A stretch of DNA of 64,000 nucleotides from Devosia sp. (GTDB lineage Bacteria; Pseudomonadota; Alphaproteobacteria; Rhizobiales; Devosiaceae). This document shows positions 56,557 through 64,000 of the stretch, one piece after another (the first letter of the stretch is position 1; each line of letters begins with the position of its first letter). Both the position numbers and the translations under genes were made by a program. The stretch is from the NCBI RefSeq assembly GCF_017744655.1, contig NZ_JAGIAW010000014.1:310001-374000 (forward strand). Reading direction: 5' to 3'. The notes under the pieces were generated by a model. It saw only the letters and a program-made list of their open reading frames with translations, had not been told where the DNA came from and did not search any database.

Positions 56557-57441
56557 CTACCCCTTCACGCCAGCCGAGAGCATGATCGCCTGCGTCACCC
56601 GGCGCTGGAAAATCAGATAGACCACCGCCACCGGCAGGCCCGCCACCACGGCCGAGGCCATCAGCTTGCCATAGACGATGCCATAGGCGTCCTTGACCTG
56701 GGTAATGCCCACCGGCACGGTCATCGTCGCCTCGCCCGTCGCGGCAAGGAAGGGCCAGAGGAAGCTATTCCACGCCCCGATAAAGGTGATGATACCAAGC
56801 GAAGCGGTGACACCCCAGTTCATCGGCAGATAGATGCGGAACAGGATCTTCAAATGCCCCGCAGAATCCATCTGCGCCGCCTCGCGAAACTCCTTGGGCA
56901 CCGAGTCAAAGAACTGCTTGTAGACGATGATCACCACTGGAACGATCAGCTGCGGCAGGATGATACCGGCCCAGGTATTGAGCAGCTTGAACTGCGCCAT
57001 GAGCACAAAGTGGTTCACGATCAGCGCCTGCATCGGCACCATGAAACAAGCGAGAATAAGCATATAGATCACACGCCGCCCGGGGAAATCGAGCTGGCTC
57101 AGCGCATAGGCGCAGCCGGCCGAGGAGACGATCACCAGCGCGGTGATAACAAGCGAGGTCACCATCGAGTTGATGTACCAGATGCCGATATTGGTGTTGT
57201 TCCAGATGTGGATATAGCTGTCGAAGACGACACGATTAGGGATCAGCGAATTGCTCCCCGAAATCACCTCGCCATCCGGCTTTATGGACGTAATGACGGC
57301 CCAATAAATCGGAAAGAACGAGCCGAGCGCCACGAGGATGGTGATGACGGTGAGCACCAGCCCGATCATGTCGATGGGGCCATCGCCCCGGCTGCGCGCT
57401 GCCGAAACGGCCTCGCGGTTGGGAAGGGCTTCGGCGCTCAT
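56557..57441 (-). CDS. CUT1 sugar ABC transporter permease (MalG-like)
   Basis: A 294-residue inner-membrane protein. The first membrane segment is MIGLVLTVITILVALGSFFPIYW, and the EAA loop reads EAAQMDSAGHLKILFRIYLPMNW. It is the last gene of the GH2-linked importer operon. Its ATG overlaps the stop of the MalF-like gene by four bases. Confidence 0.93.
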   Translation of the reverse strand: MSAEALPNREAVSAARSRGDGPIDMIGLVLTVITILVALGSFFPIYWAVITSIKPDGEVISGSNSLIPNRVVFDSYIHIWNNTNIGIWYINSMVTSLVITALVIVSSAGCAYALSQLDFPGRRVIYMLILACFMVPMQALIVNHFVLMAQFKLLNTWAGIILPQLIVPVVIIVYKQFFDSVPKEFREAAQMDSAGHLKILFRIYLPMNWGVTASLGIITFIGAWNSFLWPFLAATGEATMTVPVGITQVKDAYGIVYGKLMASAVVAGLPVAVVYLIFQRRVTQAIMLSAGVKG

Positions 57442-58319
57442 TTCTCACCTCGTGCACGCAGGAGCTGGTATTGCAGCACCGACAGGATGATGATCATCAG
57501 GAAGAGCAGCATGGCGGCCGTCGCGGCCTCGCCGCCCTTGTTCTGCTGGAAGGCCAGCTTGTAGACATATTGAACCAGCGTGATCGTCGCATCCTGCCGC
57601 CCGCCGATCGAGAACAGGTAGACCTGGTCGAAAATCTTGAGCTGCGCGATGAGCTGGATCGTCAGCACCAGCGCCGTCACCGGCCAGATCAGCGGCCAGG
57701 TAATCTTTTGGAACTGCCGCCACCGCCCGGCACTATCGAGCGATGCCGCCTCGTAAATCTCCGGCGAGATGTTCCGGAGCCCAGCTATGAACAGCAGAAT
57801 ATTGAACCCCATGGTCCACCAAATGGTGACGAAAGCGACCGTAGGCATGAAGAGCGGAATGGTGCGCGTCAGCGAGATCGGCTTGCCGCCATTGAACAGC
57901 GCCACAAAACCCTGCACGAGCCCATATTGCACGTCGATGATCCAGTTCCAGGTGAGGAACACCACCGAAACCGGCAGGATATAGGGCAGGAAGAAGCAGG
58001 CGAGCACAAAGCCCTGCACCGGCCCCTTCAACCGGTTCACTGCGAGGGCAATGACCAGCGAAATCAGCGTATTGGGAATAACCGTCAGCAGCACGAAATA
58101 GGCGGTGTTCCAAAAGGCCTGGTGAAACAGCTTGTGGCTGAGGATTTTCACGTAATTGTCCCAGCCGACCCAGTCGCCCGTCCCGATCAACGGCGCCTCG
58201 GTGAAGCTGAGCATGGCCATTTGGATCGTCGGCCAGACAAAGAGCGCGCCATAGATGAGCACGAACGGGCCCACCAGCAGCAGCGCAACCAGATATTCCT
58301 GCCTTTTGTCCCTGAGCAT
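57438..58319 (-). CDS. CUT1 sugar ABC transporter permease (MalF-like)
   Basis: A 293-residue inner-membrane protein. It begins with VALLLVGPFVLIYGALFVW, and the EAA loop reads EAASLDSAGRWRQFQKITWPLIWP. The ATG at 58319 has GGGAGGCCAAAG upstream; the open frame beyond it is discarded. It pairs with the MalG-like permease downstream. The 96-bp gap to the upstream binding protein gene contains a GC-rich hairpin. Confidence 0.93.
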   Translation of the reverse strand: MLRDKRQEYLVALLLVGPFVLIYGALFVWPTIQMAMLSFTEAPLIGTGDWVGWDNYVKILSHKLFHQAFWNTAYFVLLTVIPNTLISLVIALAVNRLKGPVQGFVLACFFLPYILPVSVVFLTWNWIIDVQYGLVQGFVALFNGGKPISLTRTIPLFMPTVAFVTIWWTMGFNILLFIAGLRNISPEIYEAASLDSAGRWRQFQKITWPLIWPVTALVLTIQLIAQLKIFDQVYLFSIGGRQDATITLVQYVYKLAFQQNKGGEAATAAMLLFLMIIILSVLQYQLLRARGEK

Positions 58320-58357
58320 CTTTGGCCTCCCATCCAAACACAATAACCAGACCAGCA

Positions 58358-58379
58358 CCTCCCCCTTGATGGGGGGAGG
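58358..58379 (-). terminator. intercistronic hairpin after the binding protein gene
   Basis: CCTCCCCC (58358-58365) pairs with GGGGGAGG (58372-58379) in the 96-bp gap between the binding protein and MalF-like genes. There is no U tract. It parallels the hairpins after the other binding protein genes. Confidence 0.55.
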
Positions 58380-58415
58380 ATGGGAGGGGGTGACCGAAGC
58401 CACCCCCATGCTCAA

Positions 58416-59690
58416 TCAGAGCTGACCGTTGAGATCATCCCGCATCTGCACGGCGGCATCAGCAGGCTCGATTTCGCCAGTCGTGGCTGGATTAATGAAG
58501 TTGCTCCATGCGTCGCCCAGCGGGGCAGCGGGACCAGCCAGGATCGTGCGCGGATCGAACACGGCTGTGTCAGCGAACCCTGCATAATCCGACTGCGGCT
58601 TCAGCGCCTTGAATTCAGCGCTTTCACGCACGGCGTTGAAGGCCGGGATATGGCCCGCGCCAGCCCAATCGAGCGAGTGCTGGTCCATCCAGGCGATGAC
58701 CTTCATGACCGCAGCGCGCTTGTCGGCATCGGCTTCCTTGCCCGAATTTGCCGGAACGACGAATGCATGCGAGTCAGACCATGCGGCCTTGTTTTCGAAC
58801 AGCGTCGGCAGTTCCACCGCACCCCATTCGAACAGTTCACCCTTGGCATGGAGGTCGACCATGGTCGGCACTTCCCAATTGCCCATGATGAAGAACGGCG
58901 ACTGGCCTGAGGTAAAGAGCGCCAGCGCAGCCGGGCTTTCAACCTGAACCGGCGTATAGCCGCTATCAACCCAGCCCTTCACCACATCAATGGCATTGGT
59001 CAGCTTGGTGAGATCTTCGTCAGTCGGGAAGAATCCACCGGCATCGGCATCAAACATGGTGCCGCCCTGCTGGCCGAAGAGCGAATAGATGGTGCGGTAG
59101 CGATCGCCCGTCGGGGTCGAAATGCCGTACTTCCCATCCTTGGTGAAGTCAGCCAGGATCTTGTTGAAATTCTCGAGTCCATCGAGCCCGGCCGGCAACC
59201 CATCGTCGCCGATCAGGCCGGCTTCGGCGAGCATATCCTTGTTGTAGTAGAGAATGAGGCCATGCTGGTCGAACGGCACGGCATAGCGTGTGCCATCGAC
59301 CTTGCCGGCGTCGGACGCAGCCTGGGTGAAATCGGCATCGGAAATACCGGCCCCGGACATGTCCTCGTCGGTGATTTCGGAGAGCGTGCCGCTATCGACA
59401 GCCAGCGGAATGCGGCTCAGGTGATAGGTGGCGATATCGGGACCTTCGCCAATGGCCGAGGAGGTCTGCAGCTTGGTGTAGAACGGCGTACCCCATTCCA
59501 GCGTCGTGCCCTGGATCTGGATTTCGCCTTCGTGCTCCTTGTTAAAGCCGTCGATCAGCGCCTTCATGCGCACGCCGTCGCCGCCTGCCAGAAAATCCCA
59601 CCAGACCACGGTCTGCTGCGCCGCAGCGGCATGCGTCAGCGCCATCAGCGCCGTCGACACCAGAGCCAATCGCTTCAAAGACAGTCTCAT
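58416..59690 (-). CDS. CUT1 sugar ABC transporter substrate-binding protein
   Basis: A 424-residue family 1 solute-binding protein with a Sec signal (LALVSTALMALTHAAAAQ). The mature part has VVWWDFLAGGDGVRMKALIDGFNKEH, GTRYAVPFDQHGLILYYNKDML and FFIMGNWEVPTM, with many aromatic residues suited to sugar stacking. The ATG at 59690 follows GGGAGGAAGATGTT. It is the receptor for the permeases downstream. The GH2 enzyme of the operon suggests a beta-galactoside or beta-glucuronide ligand. Confidence 0.93.
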   Translation of the reverse strand: MRLSLKRLALVSTALMALTHAAAAQQTVVWWDFLAGGDGVRMKALIDGFNKEHEGEIQIQGTTLEWGTPFYTKLQTSSAIGEGPDIATYHLSRIPLAVDSGTLSEITDEDMSGAGISDADFTQAASDAGKVDGTRYAVPFDQHGLILYYNKDMLAEAGLIGDDGLPAGLDGLENFNKILADFTKDGKYGISTPTGDRYRTIYSLFGQQGGTMFDADAGGFFPTDEDLTKLTNAIDVVKGWVDSGYTPVQVESPAALALFTSGQSPFFIMGNWEVPTMVDLHAKGELFEWGAVELPTLFENKAAWSDSHAFVVPANSGKEADADKRAAVMKVIAWMDQHSLDWAGAGHIPAFNAVRESAEFKALKPQSDYAGFADTAVFDPRTILAGPAAPLGDAWSNFINPATTGEIEPADAAVQMRDDLNGQL

Positions 59691-59778
59691 AACATCTTCC
59701 TCCCAAAACATGCCCAATGCATGTGTTCATCCGGCTGGAGCGGCGCTTTGCTTGTTTTCCGTCCAGCAGAAATTCTAC

Positions 59779-60861
59779 TCAATCGGCGTGGTAGGCCTTC
59801 CCTTCGGCATCGAAGAGATGCACCGCCGAGCCATCGATCTTGAGCCGTACGGGCGCACCGGCTTCCAGCGTCGACTTGCCGATATCGTCGCCAACAATGA
59901 CGGTGCCGTCTTCAAGTCGCGTATGGATCAGCGTCCGATCCCCCAGCCGCTCGACGAGCGCAATGGTCCCGGCAATCTCGCCATCTACTGCCACGCGCAG
60001 CGATTCCGGCCGCACCCCAAAAGTCAGCCCCTGCCCCAAAGTCGGGGCCACCGAAGTCGCAATCGTCGTCGGAATGGTCGAACCGCCCGCCGTCACCACG
60101 ACCCGCCCTCCAACATCGGCCAGCGCCGTCACCGGCAAAAAGTTCATCGAGGGCGAACCGACAAAGGCCGCCACGAACCGGCTCGCCGGCTTGGAATAGA
60201 CCTCCATGGGCGTACCGATCTGCTCGACCTTGCGGTTGTTCATGACGACAATCCGGCTCGCCAGCGTCATGGCCTCGGTCTGGTCATGCGTCACGAAAAT
60301 CATGGTCGTGCCGATGCGCTGGTGCAGCTGCGCCAGTTCCACGCGGGTACGGACACGCAGCCCCGCATCGAGATTGGATAGCGGCTCATCGAGCAAAAAC
60401 GCATCGGGCTCCCGCACAATGGCGCGGCCGATGGCAACACGCTGCCGCTGCCCGCCCGAAAGCTGCGCCGGCCGCCGATCAAGCAATTGCCCGATTTCGA
60501 GCACCCGCGCCGCTTCATCAACGCGCCGGTTGATCTCCGCCTTGTCGGTGCCGACATTTTCGAGCCCAAAACTCATGTTCTGGCGCACCGTCATATGCGG
60601 ATAGAGCGCATAGTTCTGGAACACCATGGCGACGCCACGCTGATTGGGCGGCAACTGGTCCACCCGGCGCTCGCCAATATGGATCTCGCCCGCATTGACC
60701 GCCTCGAGCCCGGCAATCATCCGCAGCAGCGTCGACTTTCCGCAGCCCGAAGGCCCGAGGAAGACGATGAACTCGCCCGAGCGGATATGCATGCTGACGC
60801 TGTCCAGCACCTGCACGGCGCCATAAGACTTGCTGACATCCCGAAGGACAATATCGGCCAT
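59779..60861 (-). CDS. MalK/UgpC-type sugar ABC transporter ATP-binding protein
   Basis: A 360-residue ATPase. It has Walker A GPSGCGKST, Q-loop VFQNYALYPHMTV, signature LSGGQRQRV, Walker B AFLLDEPLSNLD and FVTHDQTEA. The C-terminal regulatory domain has FVGSPSMNFLPV, FGVRPESLRV and HTRLEDGTVIVGDDIGKS. The ATG at 60861 follows GAGGAGGAAAGAG. It powers the importer encoded directly downstream, and follows the GH2 gene on the same strand. Confidence 0.94.
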   Translation of the reverse strand: MADIVLRDVSKSYGAVQVLDSVSMHIRSGEFIVFLGPSGCGKSTLLRMIAGLEAVNAGEIHIGERRVDQLPPNQRGVAMVFQNYALYPHMTVRQNMSFGLENVGTDKAEINRRVDEAARVLEIGQLLDRRPAQLSGGQRQRVAIGRAIVREPDAFLLDEPLSNLDAGLRVRTRVELAQLHQRIGTTMIFVTHDQTEAMTLASRIVVMNNRKVEQIGTPMEVYSKPASRFVAAFVGSPSMNFLPVTALADVGGRVVVTAGGSTIPTTIATSVAPTLGQGLTFGVRPESLRVAVDGEIAGTIALVERLGDRTLIHTRLEDGTVIVGDDIGKSTLEAGAPVRLKIDGSAVHLFDAEGKAYHAD

Positions 60862-60983
60862 CTCTTTCCTCCTCTTCGTTCCAGCGCAGCTTTGCTGTCT
60901 TCCGGTCACGCGCCACTCACTCAGCGGCCTGCATCCTCGCCCCACCCACGGAGCCCCCCCTCGCCCCTTGCGGGAGAGGGACC

Positions 60984-61010
60984 GGAATTTCTTCGTTCAG
61001 AAGAAATTCC
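60984..61010. repeat. perfect 11-bp inverted repeat in a repetitive intergenic element
   Basis: GGAATTTCTTC (60984-60994) pairs with GAAGAAATTCC (61000-61010) around five bases, nested in a GC-rich frame (CCCCTCGCCCC ... GGTGAGGGG) of the kind often repeated in rhizobial genomes. It lies in the 234-bp gap between the GH2 and ATPase genes, which otherwise shows no gene. Confidence 0.6.
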
Positions 61011-61095
61011 AGGGTGAGGGGTCTGCGATCTCTCCTCCGGATGAGGAGTCTTCGACGAGATCGCCTACCCCTCATCCGCCCACGGGCACCTCAGG

Positions 61096-63876
61096 TCACA
61101 TCGTGCCCTTATCCACCGGCAACTCCGCCGCCGTCGTCACGAGCCCATCGAACAGCGCCGCCGCCACCGGATCGGCCCCGGCCTTCTCCCGCAGCAGCCG
61201 GAACGTCGTCGCGACAACCCCGCCACGGCCAACCCGCTTCTCGCCAATGATCGCCGCCGGCTTGTGCACCCAACCGCAAACCATCCCCGAGATGACATTG
61301 TTGCCAAACTCCCAGGGCCTGAACCCGGTAAGAAGGTGATGCGGCACGACATCGGAGAACGAGAGATCAAAGATCGGCCCGCCCGGAATGTCCGCAAATG
61401 CCCCCTCGCGGCGCACCCACGAGAACCCGGCAATCCAGTCACCACGCCAGATCGTGCCATCGCGTTCAACGAGGCTGATCCCCGGCAGATGCTGATCCAA
61501 ACTCGGCCGGAACTTCTTGCCATCAGCCACAATCGAGCGATGCGGCAATTCCCCAAGCGGCATGTCGGTGCGGAGGTTCTTGTTCGTCTCCACCGTTCCA
61601 TCGGCCAGAATGAGATACCGCGCGCCCGCCTTGATGGCTTCGACATCGTCGCCATCGACAGCATGCACCAGCACCACATCGGCCTCGGCAGCCGGTACCA
61701 CACGGTAGCCGAGGCCGCTGGCATAGCTTGCGAGGGAGGAATCGGCGGCAGCGATGGAGGGTCGCCCGGCCGTATCGCGCTTGGCATAAAGCGCGATCTC
61801 GCAAGTGTTGCGCGAGAGGACCGATCCATTGGCCTCCAGCACAAATTCTATGGACAGCACCCGATTGCCGCCGCCCGCAGGCAGGGCAAAACCAATCTTG
61901 CCGAGATCAGCCGTCGATACCTTGCCCGTTGCCGGCACATCGACCGAACCCGAAACCTCGCCGCTCCAGCGCAGCACCGCGCCGGCCGGAATGGAGAGAC
62001 CACCGGTCCCGATTTTCAGCTCGATATCAAGCGTTTCACCCAGATAAGCCGAGTAACGCGCCGGACGCGGCACGATCACCACGTCGGTATTGATCGTCCC
62101 GAATACATCGTGGAACACGCGCGGATTACGCTCGATATCAAGAAGGCCATTGGCCTCCCAATGCACGTCCGTCAGCTCGGTGATCACATATCCCATGATC
62201 GAGGAGTAGCGGCGCATCTCCTCGATCTCGTAGCGCAGGTTCATGAACTGATACCACTGCACGTTCTCGATGAAGGCATCGAACGAGCCGAAGGTTTTCG
62301 CCAGATCGAGCGCACCAAAACGGTCCTCGATGCCATGCGGAAGCGCCACGCCATCACCCCAAAGCGAGCCGGTTTCGAACCAATCCGGCTCCGATCCATC
62401 GTCGCGACGCAGCTTTTTGGGATCGGGCAGACCCCAGACGCCGAATTCGGAAACGATCAGCGGCTCATCGCCCTTGCGCTCCGCATCGCCGAGGCTCGAG
62501 AACGTCCAATCAGCACCTGCAGCAAACTGCGCGGTGATGTCGTCCCACTCCTGCCGACGTTCCGGCACCGAACGATAATAGTGGTAGTCGTTGAGGTCGG
62601 TCTTGACGTGGAAGTTCGGGAAGCAGGCTGAATTGTCGACCACGAGGCGCGTGGCGTCCTCAGCCTTCAGCCAGTCATAAGTATCCTTCACCCACTGCCG
62701 ATGCTCGGCATTTTCGAGCATGCGGGTGCCCCAGTCCTCATTGATGATCGTCCAGCAGATGATCGAGGGATGGTTGCGGTCGCGCTTAAGAATACCCGTC
62801 ATCGTGTCGCGCATGCGCTGCGCCGATTTCGAGGTAAAATTCGCGACGTTCGGAATTTCGGTCCAGACGAGCAGACCAAAACGGTCGGCCACGTCATAAT
62901 AGCGCGGGTCCGGCACCTTGATGTGGCAGCGCAGCGTGTTGAGGCCGAGCTCCTTGGCCTTCTTGGCCTGGTCTTCGAGAAATTCAAGCGAGGGCGGCGT
63001 ATAGATGCCGTCGGGATAATAGTCCTGATCCAGCGCACCGCGCATGAAGATCGGCTCGCCATTGAGCAGGATCTTGCCGTCGCGCGTTTCGACCGAACGG
63101 AAACCAAAGCGCTCTTCGACGACATCGACATCGTCGCCCAGCGACACGGTCAGCGTATAAAGATTGGGCTGATCGATGCCCCAGAGTTTTGGTGCCGTAA
63201 CCGCCAGCTCAACCGCAACCGACGCCACCGCAGTCACTCGGCTTTCCGCCACCACATTGCCGCCAGCATCGCGCACGGCCAGCGCCACCGGCAGGCCTGC
63301 GGCCGCAGCCGAGAAATCCAGCTCAGCCTTCACAATGCCATCGGTACCGGCGGTAATGACAACCGCCTCAAGCCGGCGCGCATCGCGCGCCTGCAGCGAA
63401 ACCGACTGCCAGAGGCCGCCAATCCGGCCATACCAGGAAATCTTGCCATGCGGCACTTCGCCAAACGGGAAGTCCGGAAAGGCGCGATGATCGGCCGACG
63501 GCATGGTCACGCGCACTTCGACCTCGTTGGTCGGGCGTAGCAGCTTGCTATCGAGCACGAATTCAAACGGCAGGAAGGCGCCTTCGTGGCTGCCGAGCTT
63601 CTGGCCGTTGAGGAAGACTTCGCAATAGTAGCTCACCGCACCAAAGTGCAACACCAGCTCCTGCCGATCCCAGCCGGCCGGCACGCTAAAACTGCGCTTG
63701 TAGACGGCATGGCCAAAGGTATCGACGAGGTCGGAGAATTCGGCCTGCCAGGGCTGGGGCACATGCGCCTCGCGCCACGCACCATCCTCGTGCTTGAACT
63801 GCCAGACACCATCCAGCGACAAGCTCTTGCGCGGCGCATCGATGGCCTCCGAGGCGACTGCACGACCAAGATTCAT
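61096..63876 (-). CDS. GH2 family beta-glycosidase (beta-galactosidase/glucuronidase-like)
   Basis: A 926-residue enzyme. The sugar-binding N-domain (SLDGVWQFKHEDGAWREAHVPQPW, VFLNGQKLGSHEG), immunoglobulin-like middle domain (GFRSVETRDGKILLNGEPIFMRG) and TIM barrel (LNTLRCHIKVPDPRYYDVADRFGLLVWTEIP) follow the GH2 order. The acid/base glutamate is in CWTIINEDWG and the nucleophile in LIVSEFGVWG. A long C-terminal beta-rich region of about 300 residues follows. There is no signal peptide, so it acts on imported substrate. The ATG at 63876 is preferred over a GTG at 63885. It heads the importer operon downstream, and a candidate operator lies just upstream. Confidence 0.93.
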   Translation of the reverse strand: MNLGRAVASEAIDAPRKSLSLDGVWQFKHEDGAWREAHVPQPWQAEFSDLVDTFGHAVYKRSFSVPAGWDRQELVLHFGAVSYYCEVFLNGQKLGSHEGAFLPFEFVLDSKLLRPTNEVEVRVTMPSADHRAFPDFPFGEVPHGKISWYGRIGGLWQSVSLQARDARRLEAVVITAGTDGIVKAELDFSAAAAGLPVALAVRDAGGNVVAESRVTAVASVAVELAVTAPKLWGIDQPNLYTLTVSLGDDVDVVEERFGFRSVETRDGKILLNGEPIFMRGALDQDYYPDGIYTPPSLEFLEDQAKKAKELGLNTLRCHIKVPDPRYYDVADRFGLLVWTEIPNVANFTSKSAQRMRDTMTGILKRDRNHPSIICWTIINEDWGTRMLENAEHRQWVKDTYDWLKAEDATRLVVDNSACFPNFHVKTDLNDYHYYRSVPERRQEWDDITAQFAAGADWTFSSLGDAERKGDEPLIVSEFGVWGLPDPKKLRRDDGSEPDWFETGSLWGDGVALPHGIEDRFGALDLAKTFGSFDAFIENVQWYQFMNLRYEIEEMRRYSSIMGYVITELTDVHWEANGLLDIERNPRVFHDVFGTINTDVVIVPRPARYSAYLGETLDIELKIGTGGLSIPAGAVLRWSGEVSGSVDVPATGKVSTADLGKIGFALPAGGGNRVLSIEFVLEANGSVLSRNTCEIALYAKRDTAGRPSIAAADSSLASYASGLGYRVVPAAEADVVLVHAVDGDDVEAIKAGARYLILADGTVETNKNLRTDMPLGELPHRSIVADGKKFRPSLDQHLPGISLVERDGTIWRGDWIAGFSWVRREGAFADIPGGPIFDLSFSDVVPHHLLTGFRPWEFGNNVISGMVCGWVHKPAAIIGEKRVGRGGVVATTFRLLREKAGADPVAAALFDGLVTTAAELPVDKGTM

Positions 63877-63913
63877 AATCTCCACCCTTAAGCGTATTAG
63901 TTATATTATTATC

Positions 63914-63933
63914 ACCATATGGTCGAAACGACC
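63914..63933. promoter_or_regulatory. overlapping palindromes upstream of the GH2 gene, candidate operator
   Basis: ACCATATGGT (63914-63923) is a perfect palindrome and shares three bases with GGTCGAAACGACC (63921-63933), another inverted repeat. They lie 38-57 bp before the GH2 start in an AT-rich promoter region. The regulator is probably encoded outside the right edge. Nothing else was recognised in 63934-64000. Confidence 0.5.
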
Positions 63934-64000
63934 CGCTTGGCAAGAGGGTGAAAATGGCAGCATCACTGATGTAAAAGCAGGGTCGCGCAGGCTGTAGCCA

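Overview
The window reads as chromosomal DNA of a GC-rich alphaproteobacterium, most likely Hyphomicrobiales and plausibly close to Devosia. The supporting signs are a flagellin followed by the alphaproteobacterial regulator FlbT, many FCD-type GntR regulators, numerous sugar and peptide-type ABC importers, and Rhizobiales-style palindromic repeats between convergent genes. The genus is an inference. No tRNA, rRNA, CRISPR array, insertion sequence, integrase or phage gene was seen. No gene-free stretch exceeds 300 bases.

Layout. 1-2.2 kb: an aldehyde dehydrogenase cut by the left edge, a divergent GntR regulator and an SDR dehydrogenase. 2.4-8.2 kb: a motility and signalling block (small XRE-like protein, FlbT, a very long flagellin, a LuxR-type response regulator divergent from a MASE1 histidine kinase, two more small XRE proteins). 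8.2-15.8 kb: penicillin-binding protein 1C and a PAN-domain alpha-2-macroglobulin, the usual periplasmic pair. 16-21 kb: a ribose-type importer (GntR, ATPase, permease, binding protein) ending in a DJ-1/PfpI gene and a clear terminator. 21-28.4 kb: a divergent, tightly overlapping catabolic operon of an Ldh2-type dehydrogenase, iron alcohol dehydrogenase, aldehyde dehydrogenase and alpha/beta hydrolase, then malate synthase G and GlcG, which points to C2 (glycolaldehyde/glyoxylate) metabolism.

28.4-50.4 kb is a large carbohydrate-utilisation locus built as two divergent arms from about 41.9 kb. The minus arm carries a HIT protein, a MalK-like ATPase, an enolase-superfamily sugar-acid dehydratase, an Opp-type importer with its Tat-exported binding protein, an IclR regulator, a second Tat-exported Opp-type binding protein and an 853-residue presumed cytoplasmic glycosidase that I cannot place in a family. 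The plus arm carries a sugar importer without its own ATPase, an SDR, a TIM-barrel isomerase, a Gfo/Idh/MocA oxidoreductase and a GntR regulator. The MalK-like ATPase of the minus arm probably energises the plus-arm importer. An AraC regulator and an SDR follow.

50.5-64 kb: argininosuccinate synthase of the long form, a secreted GH43-like glycosidase, an autotransporter, and a GH2 beta-glycosidase operon with its own CUT1 sugar importer.

Two patterns run across the window. Strong perfect hairpins sit just after most binding-protein genes and after flagellin, which would favour differential mRNA stability. Near-identical 18-bp motifs precede two transcription units of the IclR-containing arm, which suggests a local regulon.
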